DNA of 20,371 nt, from positions 1-20,371 of the forward strand of contig JALQUJ010000031.1 in assembly GCA_023263825.1 (NCBI GenBank). The letters run 5' to 3'. Source of the stretch: Porticoccus sp. (GTDB lineage Bacteria; Pseudomonadota; Gammaproteobacteria; Pseudomonadales; Porticoccaceae). The position numbers and the translations under genes are program-made. Below, in pieces: positions 1 to 6,826 of the stretch (position 1 is its first letter; the number at the start of each line of letters is the position of its first letter). Below the pieces are notes generated by a model, which was given only the letters and a program-made list of their open reading frames with translations, was not told the origin of the DNA and ran no database searches.

Positions 1-2
1 TG

Positions 3-881
3 ACCCACGGTGCCAAGCCAAACTTCTCCGGCAAGATTTACCATGCGGTGCAGTACGGTTTGAACCCTGAAACCGGCCTGGTGGATTACGATGAAGTTGA
101 AGCATTGGCCGTTGAGCACAAACCAAAAATGATTGTGGCCGGGTTCTCTGCCTATTCCGGTGTGCTGGACTGGCCGCGCTTCCGTGAGATTGCCGATAAA
201 GTCGGCGCTTACCTGCTGGTGGATATGGCGCATGTGTCGGGCTTGATTGCTGCGGGTGTTTATCCCAACCCGGTGCCTCATGCCGATGTGGTCACGTCCA
301 CGACCCACAAAACCCTTCGCGGTCCCCGCGGCGGTATTATTTTGACCAACAGCGAAGAGTTGGCGAAGAAAATTAATTCAGCGGTATTCCCCGGTGGTCA
401 GGGTGGCCCATTGTGTCATGTGATCGCGGCGAAGGCGGTATCCTTCAAAGAAGCCATGGGTGATGATTTCAAAACCTACCAGCAGCAAGTAGTGGCCAAT
501 GCCAAAACCATGGCGGCGACATTTATGAGTCGTGGCATTAACGTGGTTTCCAAAGGTACTGAAAACCATCTGATGCTGGTAGATCTGATTGGTAAGGAAT
601 ATACCGGTAAAGATGCCGATGCTGCTTTAGGTCAAGCCTATATCACCGTAAATAAGAATGCGGTACCCAATGATCCGCGTTCTCCATTTATCACATCGGG
701 CCTGCGTATCGGTACGCCAGCAATTACTACCCGTGGTTTTGGTGAGAAAGAATGCGTGGATCTGGCTAACTGGATTTGTGATGTATTGGATAGCCTTGAA
801 AATGGTACGTCTGAGCAGGTGATTCCAGAGACTAAGGCTAAAGTGCTAGAGGTTTGTGCTCGATTCCCTGTTTATGGGTAA
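3..881 (+). CDS. glyA: Serine hydroxymethyltransferase, 3' portion (5' end outside window)
   Basis: This PLP enzyme interconverts serine and glycine with tetrahydrofolate and is the main source of one-carbon units in the cytoplasm. The reading frame is open to the left edge, so the N-terminal third or so is missing; the first visible residues (THGAKPNFSGK) are internal to the family. The PLP-lysine motif TTHKTLRGPRGG is present, with the Schiff-base lysine at codon 309-311, followed by the family motifs FPGGQGGP, NAVPNDPRSPF and SGLRIGTPA. The C-terminus (CARFPVYG) ends where E. coli GlyA ends. An apparent start at the GTG at 48 is an internal valine, not an initiation codon. A strong terminator follows. 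In related genomes glyA often precedes nrdR, as here. Identification is very secure. Confidence 0.97.
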   Translation, partial: THGAKPNFSGKIYHAVQYGLNPETGLVDYDEVEALAVEHKPKMIVAGFSAYSGVLDWPRFREIADKVGAYLLVDMAHVSGLIAAGVYPNPVPHADVVTSTTHKTLRGPRGGIILTNSEELAKKINSAVFPGGQGGPLCHVIAAKAVSFKEAMGDDFKTYQQQVVANAKTMAATFMSRGINVVSKGTENHLMLVDLIGKEYTGKDADAALGQAYITVNKNAVPNDPRSPFITSGLRIGTPAITTRGFGEKECVDLANWICDVLDSLENGTSEQVIPETKAKVLEVCARFPVYG

Positions 882-917
882 GACTAAATACCAAATTTTC
901 AACTTGTGTCTTCTAAG

Positions 918-947
918 GCCCTGCTTTTGCAGGGCTTTTGTTTGTTT
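918..947 (+). terminator. Rho-independent terminator after glyA
   Basis: A perfect 7-bp GC-rich stem (GCCCTGC at 918-924, GCAGGGC at 929-935) with a TTTT loop is followed by a T-rich tract (TTTTGTTTGTTT). It starts 36 bases after the glyA stop and separates glyA from the nrdR-rib transcript. Confidence 0.9.
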
Positions 948-971
948 ATCATGAAATGGTCTCACTGAGGG

Positions 972-1032
972 AAACCACGAAATCTAGTGCTAATATGGTA
1001 CTATGCGGCCTGGTTTTATGCCCTCGTGGTTT
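972..1032. repeat. Inverted repeat upstream of nrdR
   Basis: AAACCACGA (972-980) and TCGTGGTTT (1024-1032) are perfect 9-bp inverted arms 43 bases apart, in the spacer between the glyA terminator and nrdR. A competing 5-bp pairing, GAGGG (967-971) with CCCTC (1021-1025), overlaps it. It could be a hairpin in the nrdR leader or a spaced operator. It does not resemble the NrdR box. The repeat is certain; its function is unknown. Confidence 0.5.
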
Positions 1033-1072
1033 TTAAACCCGTGTTTTAGCCTAATTATAACGAGCTATAGCC

Positions 1073-1606
1073 ATGCATTGCCCCTTCTGTAGCGCAGACG
1101 ATACTAAGGTAATCGATTCCAGGCTGGTCGCTGAAGGTGGCCAAGTGCGCCGCCGTCGTGAGTGTTTGTCCTGCAAAGAGCGGTTTACCACTTACGAAAT
1201 GGCAGAGCTGGTGATGCCGCGGGTGATCAAAAGTGATGATACCCGGGAGCCCTTTGATGAGGATAAGCTTCGCTCAGGTCTGTTGCGGGCACTGGAAAAG
1301 CGTCCTGTCGGTATCGAAGAAATCGAAGCGGCTATTTCACATATACAGCACGATCTGCGTGCTACGGGTGAGCGAGAAGTCACCTCGCGAATGATTGGTG
1401 AGCAAGTGATGGGGCAGCTGCGAGAGTTAGATGAGGTAGCCTATGTGCGCTTTGCCTCCGTTTATCGCAGCTTTCAGGATCTCAGTGAATTTCGTGCCGA
1501 ATTGGATCGTCTGGAAAAGAACCTTCCTGAAAATGGCCTTAAAAAAAATGGCCGTTTAAAAAAGAACGACCCAAAAAAGAACTATCTAAAAAAGGATAAG
1601 GGCTAA
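1073..1606 (+). CDS. nrdR: NrdR, ribonucleotide reductase transcriptional repressor, with extended lysine-rich tail
   Basis: NrdR is a zinc-finger/ATP-cone repressor that senses ATP/dATP and shuts down ribonucleotide reductase genes. Residues 1-45 form the zinc ribbon with Cys3, Cys6, Cys31 and Cys34 and the basic run RRRR; residues 49-139 form the ATP-cone (VMPRVIKSDDTREPF, KLRSGLLRALEKRPV, FASVYRSF). E. coli NrdR is about 149 residues and ends near RLED. This protein continues about 28 residues beyond that point with LKKN-type repeats written in poly-A runs (codons from about 1520 to 1603). No strong ribosome-binding site precedes the ATG, but the conserved MHCPFC start fixes it. It is the first gene of the riboflavin cluster, and ribD begins 5 bases after its stop. 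Confidence 0.96.
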   Translation: MHCPFCSADDTKVIDSRLVAEGGQVRRRRECLSCKERFTTYEMAELVMPRVIKSDDTREPFDEDKLRSGLLRALEKRPVGIEEIEAAISHIQHDLRATGEREVTSRMIGEQVMGQLRELDEVAYVRFASVYRSFQDLSEFRAELDRLEKNLPENGLKKNGRLKKNDPKKNYLKKDKG

Positions 1607-1611
1607 AGCAG

Positions 1612-2757
1612 ATGCCTTCCCATGATGATGGAAGCGCTATTGATCAAGTTATGATGGCCAAGGCCTTGAAGCTGGCAGCCCGTGGGCGATATACCTGTAT
1701 GCCCAATCCTGCCGTTGGTTGTGTGATCACCAAGGATGATTTAGTTGTTGGTGAAGGCTGGCATCAAGTGGCTGGCCAGAATCATGCAGAAGTGAATGCG
1801 TTAAAAGAAGCGGGTAGCAAAGCCAGTGGCGCTAATGCTTATGTCACGTTGGAACCCTGTAGCCATCATGGGCGCACGCCACCCTGTGCCGATGCTTTGA
1901 TTACTGCGGGTATTTCTCGAGTGGTTTACGGCATGACAGACCCGAACCCTCAAGTGGCGGGGCAAGGGCTGAATAAGCTTAAGCAGGCGGGCGTTGAGGT
2001 GGGTGGCCCAATACTTGAGGCCGAAGCTCAAAAGTTAAATAGAGGTTTTGTTAAGCGTCAGAAGCAGGGTTTGCCTTGGGTAACCGTTAAATTGGCCATG
2101 AGTCTAGATGGCCGAACTGCTATGGGTAGTGGTGAGAGTCAGTGGATTACTGGGGCGGCCGCTCGTCAGGATGTGCAGCGCCTTCGGGCAAGAAGTTGTG
2201 CCGTTGTGACGGGAATCGGCACGGTATTGCACGATGATCCATCGTTAACCATTAGGGCGGACGAGTTAGGGCTAGAAAGCCGTGAAGAGGCTGAAGCTGT
2301 AGCAATACGCCAACCGTTGCGAGTGGTGGTGGACAGTCAGCTGAAAACACCAGCTGATGCCAAGGTACTTTGTTCTGGTGGAGGTACTCTGCTGGTGACA
2401 GCTGTTGAGAGTTCCGACAGGCAAGATACGGAGATTATCTGTCTGCCAGATAGTTGTCATTTAGGCAATGGCAGCCAAGTGGATTTGTCGGCATTGCTAA
2501 AAATGCTGGCTAAAAAAGAATGTAACAAAGTGCTTGTAGAAGCGGGTGCAGAATTGGCCGGTGCATTCGTGCACGCTGGTTTGGTTGATGAATTGGTGGT
2601 TTATATGGCGCCCAAATTGCTCGGTAGTTCGGCGCGACCCTTATTGTCGCTGCCCTTTGATCGTATGGATCAGCAAGTAGTATTGGACATTCAAGATATT
2701 CGTCAGGTGGGTGATGATGTAAGAATCACCGCTAAACCTGTTGTTAATAAGCGTTAG
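1612..2757 (+). CDS. ribD: RibD, bifunctional pyrimidine deaminase/reductase
   Basis: This enzyme catalyses the second and third steps of riboflavin synthesis: deamination of the pyrimidine product of RibA, then NADPH reduction of the ribosyl side chain. The N-terminal deaminase domain (about residues 14-150) has the zinc-site motifs HAEVNAL (His58, catalytic Glu60) and PCSHHGRTPPC (Cys83, Cys92). The C-terminal reductase domain (about 155-375) starts with PWVTVKLAMSLDGRTA and contains SQWITG and a Gly-rich LVEAGAELAGAF segment. The length of 381 residues is normal. The purine-rich end of nrdR (AAGGATAAGGG) supplies the ribosome-binding region, so the two genes are probably cotranscribed and translationally linked. 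The identification is secure. Confidence 0.97.
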   Translation: MPSHDDGSAIDQVMMAKALKLAARGRYTCMPNPAVGCVITKDDLVVGEGWHQVAGQNHAEVNALKEAGSKASGANAYVTLEPCSHHGRTPPCADALITAGISRVVYGMTDPNPQVAGQGLNKLKQAGVEVGGPILEAEAQKLNRGFVKRQKQGLPWVTVKLAMSLDGRTAMGSGESQWITGAAARQDVQRLRARSCAVVTGIGTVLHDDPSLTIRADELGLESREEAEAVAIRQPLRVVVDSQLKTPADAKVLCSGGGTLLVTAVESSDRQDTEIICLPDSCHLGNGSQVDLSALLKMLAKKECNKVLVEAGAELAGAFVHAGLVDELVVYMAPKLLGSSARPLLSLPFDRMDQQVVLDIQDIRQVGDDVRITAKPVVNKR

Positions 2758-2779
2758 AAAGAGATAGTTAAAAGTCGTT

Positions 2780-3418
2780 ATGTTTACCGGAATTATTGAA
2801 GCAGTGGGTGAGATTGTTGCCTGTGAAGCCATTGTTAATGGCACTGGCGTTAATGAAACTGGCGGCAGTGATGTCCGCTTGAGAGTGAAAACCAATGAGC
2901 TGGATTTAACAGGTGTTCAGTTGGGTGACAGTATTGCCACCAACGGGGTTTGCCTGACAGTTGTTGAGTTGCCTGGTGATGGTTATGTGGCCGATGTGTC
3001 ATCGGAATCCTTGGCACTGACCACCATTGGTGATTGGACCGAGGGAACAGCAGTAAACCTTGAATTAGCGTTAACACCGGATTCACGCCTTGGAGGGCAT
3101 ATGGTGTCCGGTCATGTGGATGATGTGGGGGAGGTGGTCAGCCGCCATCCCGATGCACGCTCAGAGCGTTTTCGTCTTCGTGCGCCCAAAGCACTGGCCA
3201 AATACATTGCTCATAAAGGTTCGATTACGGTGGATGGCACCAGCTTGACGGTGAACAAAGTGGAAGGCGCCGAATTTGAATTGAATATCGTGCCACACAC
3301 CCTTGAGAAAACTGTAATGGGCACTTATCAGCCCGGAACTCGAGTGAACTTGGAAGTGGATGTGATTGCCCGTTACCTAGAACGTTTACTTCAGGGTGAT
3401 GAAGCTGCGGAAGTGTAG
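2780..3418 (+). CDS. ribE: Riboflavin synthase, alpha subunit type
   Basis: Riboflavin synthase dismutates two molecules of 6,7-dimethyl-8-ribityllumazine to riboflavin and a pyrimidine that RibH reuses. The protein starts with the invariant MFTGIIEAVG and shows two tandem lumazine-binding repeats: the first with NGVCLTV and the second with GTSLTVN, separated by GGHMVSGHVDDVGE. It has 212 residues, slightly longer than many homologues because of a Gly/Asn/Thr-rich insertion around residues 15-30. It follows ribD by 22 bases and precedes ribBA by 67 bases. In E. coli nomenclature this gene is ribC; in Pseudomonas-type naming it is ribE. Confidence is high. Confidence 0.97.
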   Translation: MFTGIIEAVGEIVACEAIVNGTGVNETGGSDVRLRVKTNELDLTGVQLGDSIATNGVCLTVVELPGDGYVADVSSESLALTTIGDWTEGTAVNLELALTPDSRLGGHMVSGHVDDVGEVVSRHPDARSERFRLRAPKALAKYIAHKGSITVDGTSLTVNKVEGAEFELNIVPHTLEKTVMGTYQPGTRVNLEVDVIARYLERLLQGDEAAEV

Positions 3419-3485
3419 CTATAGTTGTCGTATTGAGCACTGATAGCAGTAAAACTGGTAGCACTCGAGAAAAAGAGATTAAAAG

Positions 3486-4598
3486 ATGGTTCTAAACAGC
3501 TTGGAAGAACTGGTTGAAGATATCCGCCAGGGAAAAATGGTCATTCTTATGGATGATGAGGACCGTGAGAATGAAGGCGACCTGTTGATGGCTGCTACCA
3601 TGGTGCGCCCTGAAGATATCAACTTTATGGCGACCCACGGTAGAGGATTAATTTGCCTGACCTTGTCAGAAGATCGCTGTAAGCAGCTCAACCTTCCACT
3701 TATGGTGGATGCCAATCAATCTAGTCACGGCACTAACTTCACAATGTCCATTGAGGCAGCTGAAGGCGTGACGACAGGGATTTCCGCAGCAGATCGAGCT
3801 CGTACTGTGCAGGCAGCTGTAGCCAGTAATGCCCGCCCCAAGGATATTGTACAGCCGGGGCATATTTTCCCATTACAAGCTGAGCCTGGGGGTGTTTTGA
3901 GTCGTGCCGGACATACTGAAGCCGGTTGTGATTTAGCCCGTATTGCCGGGTTTGAACCCGCTGCGGTGATCGTCGAAATTATGAATGATGATGGCACCAT
4001 GGCCCGCCGCGAAGACCTTGAAGCATTCGCAAAAAAACACGATCTTAAAATCGGTACGATAGCCGATTTGATTCACTATCGGTTAGTGACGGAAAAGACC
4101 ATCAGCTGTATCAATGAGCGTGCTATCAATACTTGCTATGGTGAGTTTGCCCTGAAAACTTACTTGGACAGTGCCCGCAATGAAAAGCACTTTGCCTTGG
4201 TCATGGGTGATGTTTCTACAGGTGAACCTCCCTTGGTGCGGGTACATATTAATAAATCTTCTAGAGATTTATTTGGCCTGGAGCCTAATGCGGGATATAA
4301 AAGTTGGAGTTTGTCGCGATCTATGGAAAAGGTAGCAGAAGAGGGCCGTGGTGTGGTCGTGTTTCTTTACTATCCAGAATCTGCTAATGATATCGACGAC
4401 AGTATAGAGCGAGAATTAAATCCTGTGCCGACCAAGCCACAAAAGGCAGGCGATGTGGTCTACCAGCAGGTGGGTACCGGTTCCCAGATTTTAATGGATC
4501 TCGGTGTACACAAGATGCGTTTGCTGAGTGCGCCGTTTCGGTTCCCAGCTATTTCCGGGTTTGATTTGGAGGTGGTTGAATATATACCTTGTGAATAA
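3486..4598 (+). CDS. ribBA: RibBA-type protein: active DHBP synthase fused to a degenerate GTP cyclohydrolase II domain
   Basis: The N-terminal domain (about residues 1-205) is 3,4-dihydroxy-2-butanone 4-phosphate synthase, which makes the four-carbon unit for RibH from ribulose 5-phosphate. It has the metal/substrate motif DDEDRENEGDLL near residues 23-34, ATHGRGLICL, and HTEAGCDLARIAG. The C-terminal half (about 215-370) aligns with GTP cyclohydrolase II (GDVSTGEPPLVRVH, EEGRGVVVFLY), but the segment HSECLTGDALFSVRCDCG of the active enzyme is replaced by HINKSSRDLFGLEPNAGY. All three zinc cysteines are therefore gone, and the HRQEGRG-like loop is lost. Such RibBX hybrids are common in gammaproteobacteria with a separate RibA, which is encoded at 8220-8849. 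The second domain is probably regulatory or structural. Confidence 0.94.
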   Translation: MVLNSLEELVEDIRQGKMVILMDDEDRENEGDLLMAATMVRPEDINFMATHGRGLICLTLSEDRCKQLNLPLMVDANQSSHGTNFTMSIEAAEGVTTGISAADRARTVQAAVASNARPKDIVQPGHIFPLQAEPGGVLSRAGHTEAGCDLARIAGFEPAAVIVEIMNDDGTMARREDLEAFAKKHDLKIGTIADLIHYRLVTEKTISCINERAINTCYGEFALKTYLDSARNEKHFALVMGDVSTGEPPLVRVHINKSSRDLFGLEPNAGYKSWSLSRSMEKVAEEGRGVVVFLYYPESANDIDDSIERELNPVPTKPQKAGDVVYQQVGTGSQILMDLGVHKMRLLSAPFRFPAISGFDLEVVEYIPCE

Positions 4599-4600
4599 CG

Positions 4601-4760
4601 GGCAGCTCTAAAAATGCACTTTTTACGCGATGGCAGTGTCAGCTTCGTACTCGAATCCTCATGTGCTACAAGTACACTCCGGTTCTCCGAGCGATGCTTT
4701 CTCGCCTAAAGCGCCTACTGTTAGGGCCCTCAAGAAAAAATTACTATTTTTAGTGCTGCC
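4601..4760. repeat. 160-bp element with 15-bp terminal inverted repeats (MITE-like or structured RNA)
   Basis: The left end GGCAGCTCTAAAAAT (4601-4615) and right end ATTTTTAGTGCTGCC (4746-4760) are inverted repeats matching at 14 of 15 bases, with further weak matching inward. The interior has a second imperfect palindrome around 4650-4685 with core TGTGCT-ACA-AGTACA (4672-4686 region). The element begins two bases after the ribBA stop codon and fills most of the gap before ribH. No clear target-site duplication is visible, and it encodes no protein. It could be a small non-autonomous repeat or a large RNA stem-loop within the rib transcript. It does not match the FMN riboswitch consensus. 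Confidence 0.7.
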
Positions 4761-4775
4761 TTAGATACTATTCTT

Positions 4776-4803
4776 GGCCCAAAGTGTTAAAAGGGCCTAT
4801 TTT
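4776..4803 (+). terminator. Terminator- or attenuator-like hairpin immediately before ribH
   Basis: GGCCC (4776-4780) can pair with GGGCC (4793-4797) across a 12-base loop, followed by TATTTTT. The stem is short, so termination would be partial. It ends about 13 bases before the ribH start codon. The upstream GGGCCC (4724-4729) could pair with 4776-4780 instead and form a competing structure. Confidence 0.35.
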
Positions 4804-4815
4804 TGGAAAAGATAA

Positions 4816-5301
4816 ATGAGCGAATATAGACCCGATGAGGGTAGTTTTGATATCGATGGTGTACGCATAGCTATTATTGCAGCCCGTTGGAACAGCAATA
4901 TAACAGACAGTCTATTAGATGGCGCTGTGCGGGCATTAGCTCGTCATGGTGTTGCTGAATCTGATATGGATATTTTTCGTGTGCCGGGCGCTTTTGAGCT
5001 GCCACTGGCTTGCCAAAGGGTGGCCAGGGAGTGCGGCGATAATGGTAAGAAATATGATGCCGTAGTGGCCCTTGGTTGTGTGATTCGTGGTGGTACTCCA
5101 CATTTTGAATATGTTTGTGCTGAAACCACAAGGGGTATTGGCGAGGTTTCACTGAGGGAAGATCTTCCCGTGGCATTTGGATTGTTGACTACGGATGACC
5201 TTGAGCAGGCTGAAGAGCGTTCTGCCGACAATAGTGAAAATAAGGGAGAAGAAGCCGCGCTGACCGCGTTGGAAATGATTTCTCTGTTTCGCCAGCTTTA
5301 G
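4816..5301 (+). CDS. ribH: 6,7-dimethyl-8-ribityllumazine synthase
   Basis: RibH condenses the RibB product with 5-amino-6-ribitylaminouracil to give lumazine, the substrate of riboflavin synthase. Conserved elements are the N-terminal strand IAIIAARWNSNIT, the substrate loop VPGAFELPLA, the phosphate-binding GCVIRGGTPHFEYV with catalytic His96, and PVAFGLLTTD followed by the helix containing EEAALTALEM. At 161 residues it has the normal size. The stop codon overlaps the nusB ribosome-binding site. Unlike its neighbours it is separated from the preceding gene by more than 200 bases, which hold the inverted-repeat element and a hairpin, so its expression may be set separately from ribBA. Confidence 0.97.
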   Translation: MSEYRPDEGSFDIDGVRIAIIAARWNSNITDSLLDGAVRALARHGVAESDMDIFRVPGAFELPLACQRVARECGDNGKKYDAVVALGCVIRGGTPHFEYVCAETTRGIGEVSLREDLPVAFGLLTTDDLEQAEERSADNSENKGEEAALTALEMISLFRQL

Positions 5302-5304
5302 GAG
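5300..5304 (+). promoter_or_regulatory. Ribosome-binding site of nusB overlapping the ribH stop
   Basis: AGGAG at 5300-5304 overlaps the ribH TAG stop (5299-5301) and lies 6 bases before the GTG at 5311. It supports this GTG as the nusB start and implies ribH-nusB translational coupling. Confidence 0.75.
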
Positions 5305-5310
5305 ATCATT

Positions 5311-5751
5311 GTGGCATTACCTTCAGAAAGAAAGAAAGCGAGACAGTTGTTAGTTCAGGCACTTTATCAGTGGCAGGTTTCAGGTTCGAATATTGGTAGT
5401 ATCGAGGCTGAGTTTCACACGGATAACAATATGGCCAAGGTCGATACTGAATACTTTAAAGAGTTGCTACATGGTATTCCCGGTAAGCTGGATGAGGTCG
5501 ATGGTGCCTACGAGCTGCACCTTGATCGAGGTGCGGGTGATTTGGACCCAATTTCCAGGGCGCTGCTGAGAATGGGTACCTATGAACTGAGTTACCGTAT
5601 TGATGTGCCCTACAAGGTCGCTATCAATGAAGCGGTAAATCTGGCTAAAAAGTTTGGTCCAACCGATGCCTACAAGTACATTAATGGCATTCTGGATAAA
5701 GTGGCTGTTTCAAAGCGTGCTGTTGAGGTGATGGCAGAGCACAGAAGATAA
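5311..5751 (+). CDS. nusB: NusB, transcription antitermination factor
   Basis: NusB binds NusE (ribosomal protein S10) and boxA RNA in the antitermination complex acting on rRNA operons. The all-helical protein shows the family patterns KARQLLVQALYQWQ near the N-terminus, DRGAGDLDPISRALLRMGTYEL in the middle and YKVAINEAVNLAKKFG with YKYINGILDKVA at the C-terminus. It has 146 residues, close to the usual 140. It initiates at GTG with a good AGGAG site. The adjacency ribH-nusB-thiL is a classical proteobacterial arrangement. Identification is secure. Confidence 0.97.
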   Translation: MALPSERKKARQLLVQALYQWQVSGSNIGSIEAEFHTDNNMAKVDTEYFKELLHGIPGKLDEVDGAYELHLDRGAGDLDPISRALLRMGTYELSYRIDVPYKVAINEAVNLAKKFGPTDAYKYINGILDKVAVSKRAVEVMAEHRR

Positions 5752-5792
5752 AAAGCAGCGAAGATAAGTAAAATAAAGAGCAGCGTAGATAA
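5733..5792. repeat. Short imperfect direct repeats across the nusB end and nusB-thiL spacer
   Basis: AGCAGCGAAGATAA (5754-5767) and AGCAGCGTAGATAA (5779-5792) match at 13 of 14 bases, 25 bases apart. A weaker third copy, ending AGATAA at 5746-5751, overlaps the nusB stop. This may be a local duplication; no function is apparent. Confidence 0.5.
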
Positions 5793-5825
5793 ATAATCCC
5801 TTTCAAATCCCTGCGGCCCTTAACT

Positions 5826-6797
5826 ATGGCGTTGAATGAGTTCTCACTAATAGAGGAATACTTTTCCTCCCTGGATAAAGCGCCGGGAATTACTTTGGGG
5901 GTGGGGGATGACGGCGCTGTGCTAGATGTTCCTGAGGGTGAGCAGCTGTTGGTAACGGTAGATACTCTGGTTGCTGGTGTGCACTTTCCCCTCGATGCTA
6001 CCCCGGCTGATATTGCCCATCGTTGTTTACGGGTTAACCTTAGTGATATAGCGGCCATGGGAGCACAGCCCCGCTGGTTTACATTGGCATTGACATTGCC
6101 CGATGCCAATGAATCTTGGTTGAGGCAATTTTCCCAAGCTTTATCTGACGATGCGGAGCTATTTAACTGCGCATTGGTAGGCGGTGATACTACAGCTGGC
6201 CCTCTTTCTATTACGATTCAATTATTAGGTACTGTGCCCAAAGGCAAAGCTTTGACTCGTAGTGGTGCTAAGGCCGGTGATGCCATTTATGTAACGGGTT
6301 CTCTGGGTGAAGCTGCCGCGGCACTGTCGCTATTTGGTATTGGTGATTCGGTTGCTATTGGTTGTGAGTCTGAGCGTGAGATATTACTACAGCGTTTTTA
6401 TCGGCCTGAGCCCAGGTTGAATGAAGCGCTGCAATTGCGCGGGTTGGCTTCGGCAGCTTTAGATATTTCTGATGGTTTACTGGCTGACTTGGGTCATATC
6501 GCCAGGGCTTCTCATTTGGGTGCTGAAATACAGCTCGAACAGTTACCCGTTGCGGCATGGTTAACGTCATTGGCAGAACCTAAACGTGTCATAGAATGGG
6601 CGCTTTCCGGCGGCGATGATTATGAATTGTGTTTTACTGTGCCCAAGGAAAATGGTTCAGCTGTAAATACATTGATAGAACAGGGTGAATTATCTGCAGG
6701 TTGTATTGGTCGAATGACTAATGAACTCGGTATCCGTTGCTTGGATGCAGAGGGCAATCGGGTCAATATTGAACAATCAGGCTACCAGCACTTTTAA
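5826..6797 (+). CDS. thiL: Thiamine-monophosphate kinase
   Basis: ThiL phosphorylates thiamine monophosphate to thiamine pyrophosphate with ATP, the last step of the pathway. It belongs to the PurM/HypE-like ATP-binding fold. Visible motifs are GVGDDGAVLDVP near residue 27, HRCLRVNLSDIAAMGAQPRWF in the middle of the N-terminal domain, GGDTTAGPLSI, ALDISDGLLADLGHI and the C-terminal ALSGGDDYELCFTVP. Its 323 residues are typical. The start is set by the family N-terminus (EFSLIEEYF); there is no clear Shine-Dalgarno sequence before this ATG, so translation may be weak or start otherwise. It follows nusB by 74 bases and precedes pgpA by 29 bases. Confidence 0.96.
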   Translation: MALNEFSLIEEYFSSLDKAPGITLGVGDDGAVLDVPEGEQLLVTVDTLVAGVHFPLDATPADIAHRCLRVNLSDIAAMGAQPRWFTLALTLPDANESWLRQFSQALSDDAELFNCALVGGDTTAGPLSITIQLLGTVPKGKALTRSGAKAGDAIYVTGSLGEAAAALSLFGIGDSVAIGCESEREILLQRFYRPEPRLNEALQLRGLASAALDISDGLLADLGHIARASHLGAEIQLEQLPVAAWLTSLAEPKRVIEWALSGGDDYELCFTVPKENGSAVNTLIEQGELSAGCIGRMTNELGIRCLDAEGNRVNIEQSGYQHF

Positions 6798-6826
6798 GTC
6801 AGTATCTCTATAAGGCATGGAAATTA

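Noticed and set aside
4599..4815. FMN riboswitch in the rib cluster
   Set aside because: The conserved RFN core (AGGGNNAGGTGAAA, ACCGGCGGT and partners) is absent here, before nrdR and before ribA.
5681..6109. 142-residue - strand reading frame over the nusB end and thiL start
   Set aside because: It is antisense to two well-identified genes and has no protein-family features.
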